From positions 1-52,325 of the forward strand of contig CALUYT010000008.1 in assembly GCA_944325085.1 (NCBI GenBank): a DNA stretch of 52,325 bases. Direction: 5' to 3'. How positions within the stretch are numbered: position 1 is the stretch's first letter; each line of letters starts with the position of its first letter. Under the pieces are notes generated by a model. That model was not told the origin of the DNA and ran no database searches. It saw nothing but the letters and a program-made list of their open reading frames with translations. Source of the stretch: Candidatus Gastranaerophilales bacterium (GTDB lineage Bacteria; Cyanobacteriota; Vampirovibrionia; Gastranaerophilales; Gastranaerophilaceae). Of this stretch, positions 1 through 10,422 are shown piece by piece. Both the position numbers and the translations under genes were made by a program.

Positions 1-512
1 TTGTAGTGAATTTTGTTTTCGTCCCATTTGTCTTTTGGTTTGTCTTCTCCTGAAGGGTAACCTATAGCGATTATATTTAGTGGGATGATTTTATCCGGAA
101 GTTTTAGTTCTTCTTTTACAATTTCAACTCTTTCTTCTCTTGGGTAGCAGCCAATCCATACTGCACCTAGATTTAGTGCTTCTGCTGCTAATAAAATGTT
201 TTCGGTTACTGCTGAGGTATCTTGTATCCAGAATTCGCTTACCCCTTCTTTTGCTGTGTTTCCTGCTACGACTATTGCAAGTGGGGCTGATGTTAACATT
301 TTTGCATAAGGGTGTTTTGTTGCTAATTTATCCAGGATTTCTCTGTTATCAACAACTATTAGTTCCCAAGGTTGTAAGTTTCTTGCAGAAGGTGCTGCCA
401 TTGCTGCTTTTAATAATAGAGTTTTTTCTTCATTAGGAATTGTTTTACCTTTTACAAAATTACGTACAGATTTTCTGTTTAGAATATTTTTTAAGATGAT
501 TTCTTTTTCCAT
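1..512 (-). CDS. Nitroreductase family protein (C-terminus cut by window edge)
   Basis: FMN-dependent oxidoreductase of the nitroreductase fold, presumably cytoplasmic; the substrate cannot be predicted. The reading frame starts at an ATG at 512 behind a strong AGGAGG ribosome site and runs open off the left edge (170 codons visible). The N-terminus has the family pattern: ILNRKSVRNF, where the Arg/Ser contact FMN phosphate, then APSARNLQPWELIVV. Further on come the helix QDTSAVTENILLAAEALNLG and WIGCYP, and near the edge GYPSGEDKPK followed by WDENKIHY, the usual C-terminal end of this family. Only a few residues should be missing. It is transcribed away from the symporter at 672. A second, more divergent nitroreductase lies at 31632-32270. 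The family call is firm; the physiological role is unknown. Confidence 0.9.
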   Translation of the reverse strand, partial: MEKEIILKNILNRKSVRNFVKGKTIPNEEKTLLLKAAMAAPSARNLQPWELIVVDNREILDKLATKHPYAKMLTSAPLAIVVAGNTAKEGVSEFWIQDTSAVTENILLAAEALNLGAVWIGCYPREERVEIVKEELKLPDKIIPLNIIAIGYPSGEDKPKDKWDENKIHY

Positions 513-582
513 ATTTGCCTCCTGTTTTTTATAAGTTTATCATAATTTTTTAGTATATATATACCATTTTCAAATAATATGT

Positions 583-611
583 TTGAAATTTTTAATTAAT
601 AGTTGTATAAT
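583..611 (+). promoter_or_regulatory. Sigma70-type promoter of the symporter gene
   Basis: TTGAAA at 583-588 and TATAAT at 606-611, separated by exactly 17 bases. The predicted start is near 618, giving a leader of about 54 bases before the ATG at 672. This is a near-consensus match seen directly in the sequence. Confidence 0.75.
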
Positions 612-671
612 AATCTAGTTATAAATTATAGTAGTTATTAGTATATACAGAAAGAGTTAGAGGATAAATAA

Positions 672-1994
672 ATGAAACTTCACATGCAAATTCTTATTGC
701 CTTGGGTTTAGGTATTAAACGTAATTGGCATATATTTTTTGGTATTATAGCTGGTCTTTTTGTTGGAGTTTTTCTTCATTCTCATCCCAATATTTTGGTA
801 AATAATATTTTAACTTTTATAGGTCAAGTGTTTATAAGATTGATTCAAATGGTTGTTATACCTTTGGTTGTTTCTGCAATTGTAATTGGTATTACCAGTG
901 TTGGTGATAATAAGCAACTTGGTAAATTTGGTTCAAAAATGGTGTTATATTACGGTATTTTAACTACTGTAGCTGTTACAATCGGTAGTGTGTTAGCTTT
1001 GCTTGTTAAACCTGGTGCCGGTGCAGCTCATTATATTGCTGCTAATGTTGCTTCTGATGTTCAAGCTTCTGTTGCTACTGCTATGCAAGAACAACAGGGT
1101 AATATTTTGAATTTGTTTTTAAGTTTTATTCCTAATAATCCTTTTGCAGCTGTTGCATCTGGTAATATGGTTCCTATTATTCTTTTTGTTTTAGTTTTTG
1201 CGTTAGCTTTAGCTAAAGTTGGAGATGTTAATAGACCGATTGTTTCATTTTTTGAATCTGTATTTGCTGCTACTATGAAAATTACTGATTGGATAATGCT
1301 TTTTGCAGCTCCTGGTGTTTTTGCATTAACTGCAGTTGCTGTTTCTAGTTTTGGTGGCGGTATTTTTGCTGCTATATCTAAATATTTGTTAGTTTTATTA
1401 GCAGGTTTTGCAATTCAAATGTTTATTATTTATCCGGTATTTTTAAAATGCTTTTCTAAAGTATCTGCAGCAATGCTATTTTCTGCAATTGCAGAAGCTA
1501 CGATGGTTGCATTTGGTACTGCAAGTTCATCTGCTACTTTACCTTTAACTATTGCTTGTTGCGAAAAAAGAGGTATTTCTCATAAAATTTCAAGTTTTGT
1601 TATTCCTTTAGGCGCAACTTTGAATTTTGATGGTACAGCTTTATTACAAACAGTTGCTGTTATATTTTTAGCTCAAGCTTATCAAGTACCTTTAGATCCA
1701 TTTTTAGTTGTTCAAATTGCTATACTTGCAATTGTTGCATCTAGTACTTGTGCAGGTATTCCAGGTGGTGGTTTGATTACTATTGCACTTATTTTGAACG
1801 GTATGGGATTAAGCCCAGAACAATTAGTTGCAGGTTTTGCATTCTTATTTACAATAGAAAGAATTACAGATATGTTTAGAACTACTATAAACGTTACTTC
1901 TGATGCTGTAGTTGCTGCTACTATTGCTGATAACGAAAATGAAATCAATTATGATTTGTTGAATAATCCTGCAGCATATGAAGAAATTGCATAA
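672..1994 (+). CDS. Dicarboxylate/amino acid:cation symporter (DAACS, GltP/DctA-like)
   Basis: Secondary transporter of the glutamate/aspartate/C4-dicarboxylate symporter family, in the inner membrane. Its 440 residues match the family length, with about eight transmembrane helices and two re-entrant hairpins. Signatures are the serine-rich hairpin GTASSSATLP (residues 282-291), the NxDGT motif at 318-322, and the C-terminal helix ITDMFRTTINVTSDA. That helix keeps the Asp, Arg, Asn and Asp that line the substrate and cation sites in GltPh; the Arg favours acidic substrates such as glutamate, aspartate or dicarboxylates. One oddity is that the near-invariant Met of NMDGT is Phe319. The start has a GAGTTAGAGG ribosome site and its own promoter at 583-611. 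queF follows after 35 bases. Exact substrate and coupling ion (H+ or Na+) cannot be decided. Confidence 0.93.
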   Translation: MKLHMQILIALGLGIKRNWHIFFGIIAGLFVGVFLHSHPNILVNNILTFIGQVFIRLIQMVVIPLVVSAIVIGITSVGDNKQLGKFGSKMVLYYGILTTVAVTIGSVLALLVKPGAGAAHYIAANVASDVQASVATAMQEQQGNILNLFLSFIPNNPFAAVASGNMVPIILFVLVFALALAKVGDVNRPIVSFFESVFAATMKITDWIMLFAAPGVFALTAVAVSSFGGGIFAAISKYLLVLLAGFAIQMFIIYPVFLKCFSKVSAAMLFSAIAEATMVAFGTASSSATLPLTIACCEKRGISHKISSFVIPLGATLNFDGTALLQTVAVIFLAQAYQVPLDPFLVVQIAILAIVASSTCAGIPGGGLITIALILNGMGLSPEQLVAGFAFLFTIERITDMFRTTINVTSDAVVAATIADNENEINYDLLNNPAAYEEIA

Positions 1995-2029
1995 GAATTA
2001 ATTTAATTAGTTTGTGCTAAAATCTTTAT

Positions 2030-2935
2030 ATGAATAATTTTAATATTACAGATGACGCAGCATCAACTTTATTAGGTAAGAAAATTGACGGGTTTGATTT
2101 TTATAACCCGTCAGTTCTTGTATGTGTGCCAAGATTTGAAAATAGAAAACAGTATAATATCTCGCCAGAAGAGTTGCCTTTTTTAGGGTATGATGTTTGG
2201 CATTCTTATGAATTTTCTGTTTTAACAAATAACGGTATTCCGGTTACTAGAGTTTTAAAGTTGAGATATAGTGCGGATAGTGAATTTATCGTTGAATCTA
2301 AATCTTTAAAATTGTATTTGAATTCTTACAATATGTCCAGATTTGGTGATAGTGTTGATGAATGCTTAAATATTTGTAAGTCTATGATTGAAAAAGATTT
2401 GAGCAATAAATTAAAGACTGATGTTGTTGTTAATTTTTTACAAGACGATATTAAGCCTGTTGATATTTTTAGTGATTTTGTTGACTTGACAACTATGGTA
2501 GATGTAAACAATTTAAAAATTTCATCATTCAAAGAGGCTCCGGAAGTTTTAAAATTTGTTGAAACAAATAATAAAAAGGCTAATTATTTGAAATTTTCAT
2601 CTTTAAGATCAAATTGTAGAGTTACTCATCAGCCTGATTTTGGTGATGTCTATATATATTATTATTCTGATAAGCATTTATGTGAAGATAGTTTGATAGA
2701 ATATCTTGTTTCTTTTCGATCAGAGTATCATTTTCACGAAGAGTGTTGCGAAATGATTTATAAAAGATTGTATGATTTATTAAATCCTGATGATGAGTTA
2801 TGTGTGTGCGCACTATATACTCGTAGAGGTGGTATAGATATTTCTCCTGTCAGATATAGTAATTCTTGTAAATTTGATGGGTACAAAGATTTATTAGATA
2901 TAACTAAGTTTGCAAGATCAGGTATTAAACAGTAG
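2030..2935 (+). CDS. queF: NADPH-dependent 7-cyano-7-deazaguanine (preQ0) reductase, long form
   Basis: Reduces the nitrile of preQ0 to the amine preQ1 in queuosine tRNA modification; cytoplasmic. At 301 residues it is the two-module long type, as in E. coli, not the short type of about 140-165 residues. Visible signatures are the QueF motif ESKSLKLYLNS (89-99), catalytic Cys196 in SNCRVTHQPDFGDV, the FHEECCEMI segment (His236, Glu237), and the C-terminal ALYTRRGGIDISPVR. No clear ribosome site precedes the ATG at 2030, but the alignable N-terminus (PSVLVCVPR, LPFLGYDVW, YEFSVL) supports this start. It lies 35 bases after the symporter and 12 before yraN, so it is probably cotranscribed. No queC, queD or queE is in the window. 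Confidence 0.95.
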   Translation: MNNFNITDDAASTLLGKKIDGFDFYNPSVLVCVPRFENRKQYNISPEELPFLGYDVWHSYEFSVLTNNGIPVTRVLKLRYSADSEFIVESKSLKLYLNSYNMSRFGDSVDECLNICKSMIEKDLSNKLKTDVVVNFLQDDIKPVDIFSDFVDLTTMVDVNNLKISSFKEAPEVLKFVETNNKKANYLKFSSLRSNCRVTHQPDFGDVYIYYYSDKHLCEDSLIEYLVSFRSEYHFHEECCEMIYKRLYDLLNPDDELCVCALYTRRGGIDISPVRYSNSCKFDGYKDLLDITKFARSGIKQ

Positions 2936-2947
2936 TTTTAGATTTTT

Positions 2948-3295
2948 ATGAATAACAAAATATTAGGTAATAAAGGTGAAGATATCGCATCTAAATATCT
3001 GTTAGATAACGGATATTGTATTGTAGATAGAAATGTTCATTTTTCAAAATTTTGTGAGATTGATATTATTGCAAAAGATAAGGATATGTATGTTTTTGTT
3101 GAGGTAAAAACTCGCAAGTCTGAAAATTTTGGTTCGCCTTTTGAGGCTATTACAAAAACAAAATTTAATCATATAAAAACCGGAGTATTATCCTATATTC
3201 ATGAACATAATATAAAAAAATACAGAATTGATGTTATCGGGATTGTATTATATCCGAATTTAAAAATTGAACATTTGAAAAATATTTCAATATAA
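2948..3295 (+). CDS. UPF0102/YraN family nuclease-like protein
   Basis: Small protein of the YraN (UPF0102) family, whose fold resembles Holliday-junction resolvases and restriction endonucleases; its cellular role is poorly defined. The 115-residue length is typical. The family pattern is visible: GNKGEDIASKYLLDNGYCIVDRN, then CEIDIIAKDKDMYVFVEVKTRKSENFGSP, which holds the Asp and the Glu-x-Lys of a PD-(D/E)xK active site. The usual Gly before EIDII is Cys here. It follows queF by 12 bases without an obvious ribosome site and precedes agmatinase by 57 bases, suggesting translation from a shared message. Confidence 0.88.
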   Translation: MNNKILGNKGEDIASKYLLDNGYCIVDRNVHFSKFCEIDIIAKDKDMYVFVEVKTRKSENFGSPFEAITKTKFNHIKTGVLSYIHEHNIKKYRIDVIGIVLYPNLKIEHLKNISI

Positions 3296-3352
3296 ATATT
3301 TTTTTAGTAGAATATTAATAATAGGGATATATTGAATTAAGGAGAAATAATA

Positions 3353-4189
3353 ATGTTAAAAGGACCTTTTTTAGATAGAACTTGGATGGGACAGAATCCT
3401 GATTATGATTCAGCTGATATTGTAATGTTAGGATTACCTTTTGATGGTACAGTATCTTATCGTCCTGGCTCAAGATTTGCGCCTGAGCAAATTCGTCTTG
3501 CAAGCTGGGGATTAGAAGAATATTCTCCTTATTTTGATAAAGATTTGGCAGATGTTAATTTCCATGATGTTGGAGATTTGGAATTTCCTTTAGGAAATAC
3601 TTACAAAACATTAGATCAGATTGAAGAAAATGTTGAACAAATTTATAAAGATGGGAAAAGAGTTTTTGGTATTGGTGGAGAACATTTGGTTACATTACCA
3701 GAGGTTAAGGCTGTATCTAAGTTTTATGATGATTTAGCTATAGTTCATTTTGATGCTCATACTGATTTGAGAGAAGAGTATATGGGTGAAGAAATGTCTC
3801 ATAGTGCTGTAATTCGTCATATCTCCAAGTTTGTAAATCCTAATAATATCAAACAAATAGGTATTCGTTCAGGTATGAAGGAAGAGTGGGAGTTTATGGA
3901 AAAACATAATACTCTTTGTAAGCAATATAATGATTTAGATAGTTTAAAAGGGAAAAAAGTATTTATTACTGTTGATTTAGATTGTCTTGATACTTCAATC
4001 ATGCCTGGCACCGGAACTCCTGAAGTTGGAGGTATGACATTTAATGAGTTAGTAGGATGGTTTAAGTATTTAAAAGATTTTGACATAGTTGGAGCTGATG
4101 TTGTAGAGCTTGCACCTGATTATGATGCAAGTGGGGCATCAACTGCAGTTGCAACAAAAGTTATTAGAGAACTTTTAATGATTATGTAA
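3353..4189 (+). CDS. speB: Agmatinase (ureohydrolase family)
   Basis: Mn2+-dependent ureohydrolase, most likely splitting agmatine to putrescine and urea in the arginine-derived polyamine pathway; cytoplasmic. At 278 residues it is slightly shorter than many members. The metal-site motifs are all present: GIGGEH, HFDAHTDLRE, SHSAV and DLDCLDTSIMPGTGTPEVGG, followed by the conserved VELAPDYD near the C-terminus. The N-terminal PFDGTVSYRPGSRFAPEQIR is also typical. The ATG follows a clear AAGGAGA ribosome site. Arginase or another ureohydrolase cannot be excluded from sequence alone, but SYRPGSRFAP and PEVGGM resemble agmatinases. No arginine decarboxylase is in the window. Confidence 0.9.
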   Translation: MLKGPFLDRTWMGQNPDYDSADIVMLGLPFDGTVSYRPGSRFAPEQIRLASWGLEEYSPYFDKDLADVNFHDVGDLEFPLGNTYKTLDQIEENVEQIYKDGKRVFGIGGEHLVTLPEVKAVSKFYDDLAIVHFDAHTDLREEYMGEEMSHSAVIRHISKFVNPNNIKQIGIRSGMKEEWEFMEKHNTLCKQYNDLDSLKGKKVFITVDLDCLDTSIMPGTGTPEVGGMTFNELVGWFKYLKDFDIVGADVVELAPDYDASGASTAVATKVIRELLMIM

Positions 4190-4204
4190 GTTTTATTTTA
4201 ATGA

Positions 4205-6256
<2,052 letters not shown>

Positions 6257-6277
6257 CAAAAAGGATTTTTAGAAGAT

Positions 6278-6757
6278 ATGAAAATTATTCAAATAGATGG
6301 TATAAGAGGTTTAATAACAGCAGCATTTATAGGTGTATGTTTATTTGCAGGTTTTGTTATATTTCCTGGTATGGTAGCTATGCATTATTGGAATAAGTAT
6401 TTAGTGAATTTGTATATGTTTCCAACACTTAGCTTATTTCAAGGGGTTCTTTTATGGGGTATAGTTGCTATTTCCTATTTTATCGTTTCAAAAAAAGGTC
6501 TTGCAGTATCTTTTAAAAATACTCCGGAATTGAGTGATGAAGAATTGGATATGATTTTAAAGAAGGCTAAAGTTAGTACTCAAATGAAAATGATGAACAA
6601 AATCATGTCTAAAAACGATAAATTAGATTTACATAAAAGAGATGTAAGTAATTCAAATAAAACTAGTGAATCATCATTTACATCATCTCCGTTTTCAGTA
6701 AATAAATCTGATTCTGTAGAAAAAGCAGAGGAAGATAAAATTTCTAATGTAAAATAG
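6278..6757 (+). CDS. Small membrane protein, unknown function
   Basis: A 159-residue protein I do not recognise. It has two hydrophobic helices (about residues 11-36 and 50-70) joined by a short loop. A polar, probably cytoplasmic tail starts at SKKGLAVSFKNTPELSDEELDMILKKAK and ends in a Ser/Lys/Asp-rich, likely disordered stretch. An AAAGGA ribosome site precedes the ATG. It sits 21 bases after ligA and 19 bases before the SIMPL protein, so it is probably cotranscribed. No catalytic motif is visible. Confidence 0.75.
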   Translation: MKIIQIDGIRGLITAAFIGVCLFAGFVIFPGMVAMHYWNKYLVNLYMFPTLSLFQGVLLWGIVAISYFIVSKKGLAVSFKNTPELSDEELDMILKKAKVSTQMKMMNKIMSKNDKLDLHKRDVSNSNKTSESSFTSSPFSVNKSDSVEKAEEDKISNVK

Positions 6758-6776
6758 TCGGTAATTTGGAGGTATT

Positions 6777-7535
6777 ATGAAGAAAATTGTTGTTATGTCA
6801 CTGCTTGGGGCAGCTATATTTTCTGTTCCATTTGTATTTTCACCAGCAAATGCTGTGAGTGTTAATTCATCACAAGATAAAGGTTATGTATCTGTTTCTT
6901 ATACAGCGGAAAAAGAAGTTTCTCCAGATACAGTTGAAGTTGCTATTGCTGTTAGAACAGAAGATAAAAAGTCTATGCAAACTGCAATTAAAGAAAATAA
7001 AGAAATATCAGATAAAGTTTATGAATACTTAAGAGGCGCAATTACTCCTGCTAATGGAGATTATCTCAAAACAACTAATTATACTGCTTCTCCTCATTAT
7101 GTTTATAATAGTGGGAAAAGATCTTTTGAAAAGTATGAAGTGTCAAATTGCATAATTGTTCATACAAAATCATTAGATAAAATTGCTCAAATGATAGATA
7201 AGTCTTTAGCTCTAGGAGCAACAACAGTAAATAGTTTAACTTTTAGTCTGTCAGAAAAAGATAAAGAATGTGCAGATATATTAACTCAGGCAACAAAACA
7301 GGCAAGAAAAAGAGCAGATGTTGTTGCTGCTGCAGCTGGAACAACTGTTAGCGGTATAAAAAATATTGACACTTCTTGTTCTGTAAATGCAAATTATGCT
7401 GCGCCACAATATAGAAATATGTTAATGGCAAAATCTGCAGGTGCTATGGATTCTGCAGTTGCAGAAGCGGCTCCGATTGAAGCTGGTGTAATTAAAGTTT
7501 ATGCAAATGTTAATGCTAATTTTTATTTGAAGTAG
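6777..7535 (+). CDS. SIMPL-domain (DUF541) exported protein
   Basis: Exported protein of the SIMPL/DUF541 family (relatives include E. coli YggE, linked to oxidative-stress tolerance, and BP26 of Brucella); the biochemical role is unknown. A signal peptide covers residues 1-26 (MKKIVVMSLLGAAIFS, ending ANA). The mature part shows the family pattern: YVSVSYTAEKEVSPDTVEVAIAVRTE, an ASPHYVYN stretch with KYEVSNCIIVHTK, and the helix ECADILTQATKQARKRADVVAAAAG. It ends with VIKVYANVNANFYLK. Its ribosome site is GGAGG. It is the last gene of the rightward run and is followed by a terminator at 7554-7587. Confidence 0.88.
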   Translation: MKKIVVMSLLGAAIFSVPFVFSPANAVSVNSSQDKGYVSVSYTAEKEVSPDTVEVAIAVRTEDKKSMQTAIKENKEISDKVYEYLRGAITPANGDYLKTTNYTASPHYVYNSGKRSFEKYEVSNCIIVHTKSLDKIAQMIDKSLALGATTVNSLTFSLSEKDKECADILTQATKQARKRADVVAAAAGTTVSGIKNIDTSCSVNANYAAPQYRNMLMAKSAGAMDSAVAEAAPIEAGVIKVYANVNANFYLK

Positions 7536-7553
7536 TTTAAATGGTATTAATAT

Positions 7554-7587
7554 AAAAAAGCCGAAGATTTAATCTTCGACTTTTTTA
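7554..7587. terminator. Bidirectional rho-independent terminator
   Basis: The inverted repeat CGAAGA...TCTTCG (7562-7567 with 7573-7578) is extended by a run of A on the left and a run of T on the right. It can therefore act on both converging transcripts, the SIMPL gene from the left and the small secreted protein from the right. Confidence 0.8.
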
Positions 7588-7602
7588 TTATGAATGTTTT
7601 TA

Positions 7603-7872
7603 CTAAATTTTTCTTTTTCCGCCATTCAACCAAGGTGCAGCTTCCAAATCATCAATATTGTATTTTAATAGATAATCTGCACTGTATGTGTTGTCTGAAT
7701 TTGCAGGTTTTGCTGTTGTTGTAGTTTTCTGGTTATTAACATTTTGTTGATTTTGTTGTTGAGTTCTTTGTGCAGGAACTTTATTATAATTTGTATTTGT
7801 AGTGCTTGTTGCAGCTGCAAATACTTGTGTTTGCATAAGTAAAATAGCTATCAAAATTGCTAAATTTTTCAT
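7603..7872 (-). CDS. Small exported Thr/Asn/Gln-rich protein, unknown
   Basis: An 89-residue protein with a clear signal peptide (MKNLAILIAILLMQTQVFAA, cleavage after about residue 19-20). A low-complexity Thr/Asn/Gln stretch follows (about 22-60), then a more ordered end, SADYLLKYNIDDLEAAPWLNGGKRKI. An AGGAGA ribosome site lies 7 bases before the ATG. It is 26 bases downstream of apt and is probably the last gene of the glycosyltransferase-apt operon. No family recognised. Confidence 0.7.
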   Translation of the reverse strand: MKNLAILIAILLMQTQVFAAATSTTNTNYNKVPAQRTQQQNQQNVNNQKTTTTAKPANSDNTYSADYLLKYNIDDLEAAPWLNGGKRKI

Positions 7873-7898
7873 TTCATATCTCCTAATTTGCTACTTTA

Positions 7899-8432
7899 TT
7901 AGTATTTTAACATGGAAATTACTTTTCCGCAATTTTCTAATTTTTCTCTACCATTTAGGTCTGATAATTCAATTAGAAAAGCTGCACCCACTAAATTGCC
8001 ACCTGCTTTTCTTACAAGAGAGCAAGCAGCTTTGGCAGTACCTCCTGTTGCTAATAAATCATCAACAACAAGAACATTAGCACCTTCTTCTATTGCATCT
8101 GCGTGAATTTCTATTGTATCTGTTCCATATTCCAAATCATAAGATTCTTTGATTGTTTGTGCTGGTAGTTTATTTGGTTTTCTTATTGGAATAAAACCAC
8201 AGTTCAATTTGTAAGCCATAGGCATTCCGAAGATAAAACCTCTGCTTTCAATTCCTGCGATATAATCTATTTTTATATCTTTGTATTGTTCACAAAGATA
8301 ATCTACCATCATTTTCATTGTTTCAGCATCTTTTAATCCTGTTGTAATATCTCTAAATATAATTCCTTCTTTTGGAAAATCTTTTACTGCTCTAATTTTA
8401 TTTTTTACTTCTTCAATTGTTAATGTTGCCAT
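7899..8432 (-). CDS. apt: Adenine phosphoribosyltransferase
   Basis: Purine salvage enzyme that converts adenine and PRPP to AMP and pyrophosphate; cytoplasmic. The 177 residues match the family. Diagnostic motifs are the N-terminal IRAVKDFPKEGIIFRDITTGL, then GIESRGFIFGMPMAYKLNCGFIPIRKPNKLP, the PRPP loop VLVVDDLLATGGTAKAA, and the C-terminal LSDLNGREKL. The AGGAGA ribosome site is well placed. It starts 10 bases after the glycosyltransferase stop, so the two are likely cotranscribed. Confidence 0.96.
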   Translation of the reverse strand: MATLTIEEVKNKIRAVKDFPKEGIIFRDITTGLKDAETMKMMVDYLCEQYKDIKIDYIAGIESRGFIFGMPMAYKLNCGFIPIRKPNKLPAQTIKESYDLEYGTDTIEIHADAIEEGANVLVVDDLLATGGTAKAACSLVRKAGGNLVGAAFLIELSDLNGREKLENCGKVISMLKY

Positions 8433-8442
8433 TTATTTTCTC

Positions 8443-9813
8443 CTATTTCGTTAGTAATAACCTTTTTAATTCTTCTTTAGCTTGTTTTATTTTTGCTTTT
8501 GCTTTTTGTATAGCATGTTCGTGTTGTATAAGACCATGAGCGGTTTTTCCCCAGTTCATGTCTTTTTTCATAAATAAAATTTTAAATCCAATAAATAATA
8601 CTAATGGGAACCAAATTAGTAGTAAATATATTGAAGTTTCAAAAGATTGGATAAGCGCATCCATTCTTGGCACATTGTCATATCTTCTTAAGCTATATCT
8701 GCAAGCCATGATGAAACCTAATCCAATTATACATCCCATAATTACAGATGACATAAGTATATGAGGAGGTGCATCTTTTACAATTATTTTCGTAAGGAGA
8801 ATGCCTATTTCTATTATAAACCATCCAGGCATAATGAATTCGGAAATATAAGCTATCATATCTAATCTTACACGCATAGACATTTTTTTTGATGTTAGGA
8901 TATCCCAAAAATATTCTAAATATCTTCTTATTGTGCCTTCAAGCCATCTTCTTCTTTGTCTGTAAAGTGGGAAAAGGTACATAATGCCTTCTTCATAAAC
9001 TACAGTATCAGGACAAAATCTAACGTCCCAACCTTTGATATGAAGTCTTGTGGACATGTCTAAGTCATCTGTTATTGTGTAGTTATTCCAACCTCCAATA
9101 TCTTCAAGAGCGGTTCTTTTTATTAATTCTCCATTTCCTCTTAATTCAACAGCACCTTTAACTGAGTCTCTACTTACTTGGAAGTGTGTGTCCATTGTCA
9201 TTTCGTTATTTTGACATCTTGTTAGAAGGTTTACATCTTTATTTCTGACAATTTTTCTGGCTTGAACTGCACCAACATCTTTTGGTTCTAATTCATATAC
9301 AAGCTTTGTTAAAAAGTCAGAATCCATAGTTGCATCAGCATCAAATACTAAAATAGCATCACCTTTTGCTAGTTTTAATGCATCGTTTAATACTGCTGAT
9401 TTCCCAGGGAAAGCATCTTTATCTCTTATAAGGGCAATAACTTTTTGAGGAAATTGTTTTTCTAAATCTTTTATAACTGCAGCTGTATTATCTGTACTTC
9501 TGTCGTCAATTGCTATAATTTCGAAATTAGGATAATCTAAGTTTAATACTGTTTTAATAGTATTTGTAATTACTGATTCTTCGTTATGTGCAGGAATTAA
9601 AATACTTACAAAAGGTTTGTAGTTTTCATTTTTCTTTTGTGGGTTTTTTGAGTCTATTCTTTGTTTAATTTTATATGCGATTGTTGTAAAAATAGCATAA
9701 GTTGCCATTAGCGAAACTAAAAGTGCCAATCCCCAAACCGTGTAGCTTTGGAAAATATAAATAAAGGCTGTTAATCCCAAGACAATAATAAATAATAATA
9801 TTCGCTCTTTCAT
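8443..9813 (-). CDS. Processive family 2 glycosyltransferase, membrane-bound
   Basis: Inverting GT2 polysaccharide synthase-like enzyme in the inner membrane, of the kind that makes PNAG-, cellulose- or hyaluronan-type chains. Numbered from a GTG two codons upstream (9819), the parts are: two N-terminal helices (about 8-45), the GT-A domain from VSILIPAHNEE, Asp pair 105-106, DAD at 160-162, TDD at 250-252 and the QRRRW processivity motif at 288-292, then C-terminal helices and a Lys-rich tail. I start the gene at the ATG at 9813 because the GTG lies inside its ribosome site AGGTGG. No cyclic-di-GMP PilZ domain is present. Its promoter is likely at 9891-9919. The sugar product cannot be predicted. 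Confidence 0.9.
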   Translation of the reverse strand: MKERILLFIIVLGLTAFIYIFQSYTVWGLALLVSLMATYAIFTTIAYKIKQRIDSKNPQKKNENYKPFVSILIPAHNEESVITNTIKTVLNLDYPNFEIIAIDDRSTDNTAAVIKDLEKQFPQKVIALIRDKDAFPGKSAVLNDALKLAKGDAILVFDADATMDSDFLTKLVYELEPKDVGAVQARKIVRNKDVNLLTRCQNNEMTMDTHFQVSRDSVKGAVELRGNGELIKRTALEDIGGWNNYTITDDLDMSTRLHIKGWDVRFCPDTVVYEEGIMYLFPLYRQRRRWLEGTIRRYLEYFWDILTSKKMSMRVRLDMIAYISEFIMPGWFIIEIGILLTKIIVKDAPPHILMSSVIMGCIIGLGFIMACRYSLRRYDNVPRMDALIQSFETSIYLLLIWFPLVLFIGFKILFMKKDMNWGKTAHGLIQHEHAIQKAKAKIKQAKEELKRLLLTK

Positions 9814-9890
9814 ATCCACCTAATCAATTAATAATACATTCTAAAATATGTACAATTTTATTTTAGCAAAAAATTTACCCAATATGTCGT

Positions 9891-9919
9891 ATTATAAACA
9901 TATTGAAACATTTTTTAAA
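9891..9919 (-). promoter_or_regulatory. Candidate promoter of the glycosyltransferase operon
   Basis: Read on the minus strand: TTTAAA (9919-9914) and TATAAT (9896-9891) separated by 17 bases, with the start codon about 78 bases downstream of the -10 box. The -35 box is a weak match in an AT-rich context. Confidence 0.5.
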
Positions 9920-10057
9920 TTTGTTTGATATTTATGGACATGTTTTTGTGTATGGCTAAATGTTATGTAAAATCTGTGTTTAGCTATAAATAATTGTTTG
10001 AAATTCATCTATAAAGATGTTTTTTTCGTTAAAAAGTGTTAAAATTCTTTAAAATAC

Positions 10058-10085
10058 TTGCATAGTTAGAAATTTCTAATATAAT
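10058..10085 (+). promoter_or_regulatory. Promoter of the HU gene
   Basis: TTGCAT at 10058-10063 and TATAAT at 10080-10085 with 16-base spacing, 31 bases before the HU start codon. The rest of the gap from 9820 to 10057 is AT-rich and holds only the divergent glycosyltransferase promoter; I see no gene in it. Confidence 0.75.
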
Positions 10086-10116
10086 TAAGTTTGTAGAGAA
10101 AAGAAGGAGTTTTATT

Positions 10117-10395
10117 ATGAACAAAGAAGAATTGGTACAAGAAATTTCTAAAAAAGCTAACGTTACTCAAAAAGAAGCTGCTGAAGTATTATCTTCATTA
10201 GTTGATACTATTCAAAAAACTGTAGCTAAAGGTAAAAAAGTAACTTTAGTTGGTTTTGGTACTTTCGAACCACGCAAAAGAGCTGCTAGAACTGGTCGTA
10301 ACCCACAAACTGGTAAAGAATTAAAAATCCCTGCAAAAACAGTTCCTGCATTCTCAGCTGGTAAAAAATTCAAAACTATCGTTAACGGAAAATAG
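10117..10395 (+). CDS. HU-family DNA-binding protein
   Basis: Histone-like nucleoid protein that binds and bends DNA as a dimer. The 92 residues match the family length. The N-terminal helices (MNKEELVQEISKKANVTQKEAAEVLSSL) are followed by the beta arm signature GFGTFEPRKRAARTGRNPQTGKELKIPAKTVPAFSAGKKFK, including the Arg-Asn-Pro at the arm tip that intercalates into DNA. It is monocistronic: a strong promoter at 10058-10085, an AAGAAGGAG ribosome site, and a strong terminator 28 bases after the stop. Codon use looks more biased than in its neighbours (TTA, GGT, AAA), which suggests high expression. Confidence 0.97.
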   Translation: MNKEELVQEISKKANVTQKEAAEVLSSLVDTIQKTVAKGKKVTLVGFGTFEPRKRAARTGRNPQTGKELKIPAKTVPAFSAGKKFKTIVNGK

Positions 10396-10422
10396 TTTGT
10401 TGAATTTTTAATATAAGTTTTT

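Noticed and set aside
8693-8908. Other-frame open readings inside the glycosyltransferase and many similar ones across the window
   Set aside because: They are antisense or out-of-frame shadows of well-supported genes, without ribosome sites or recognisable domains.
9820-10057. Possible riboswitch or small RNA before HU
   Set aside because: No stable GC stem, no known aptamer core; only promoters are visible.
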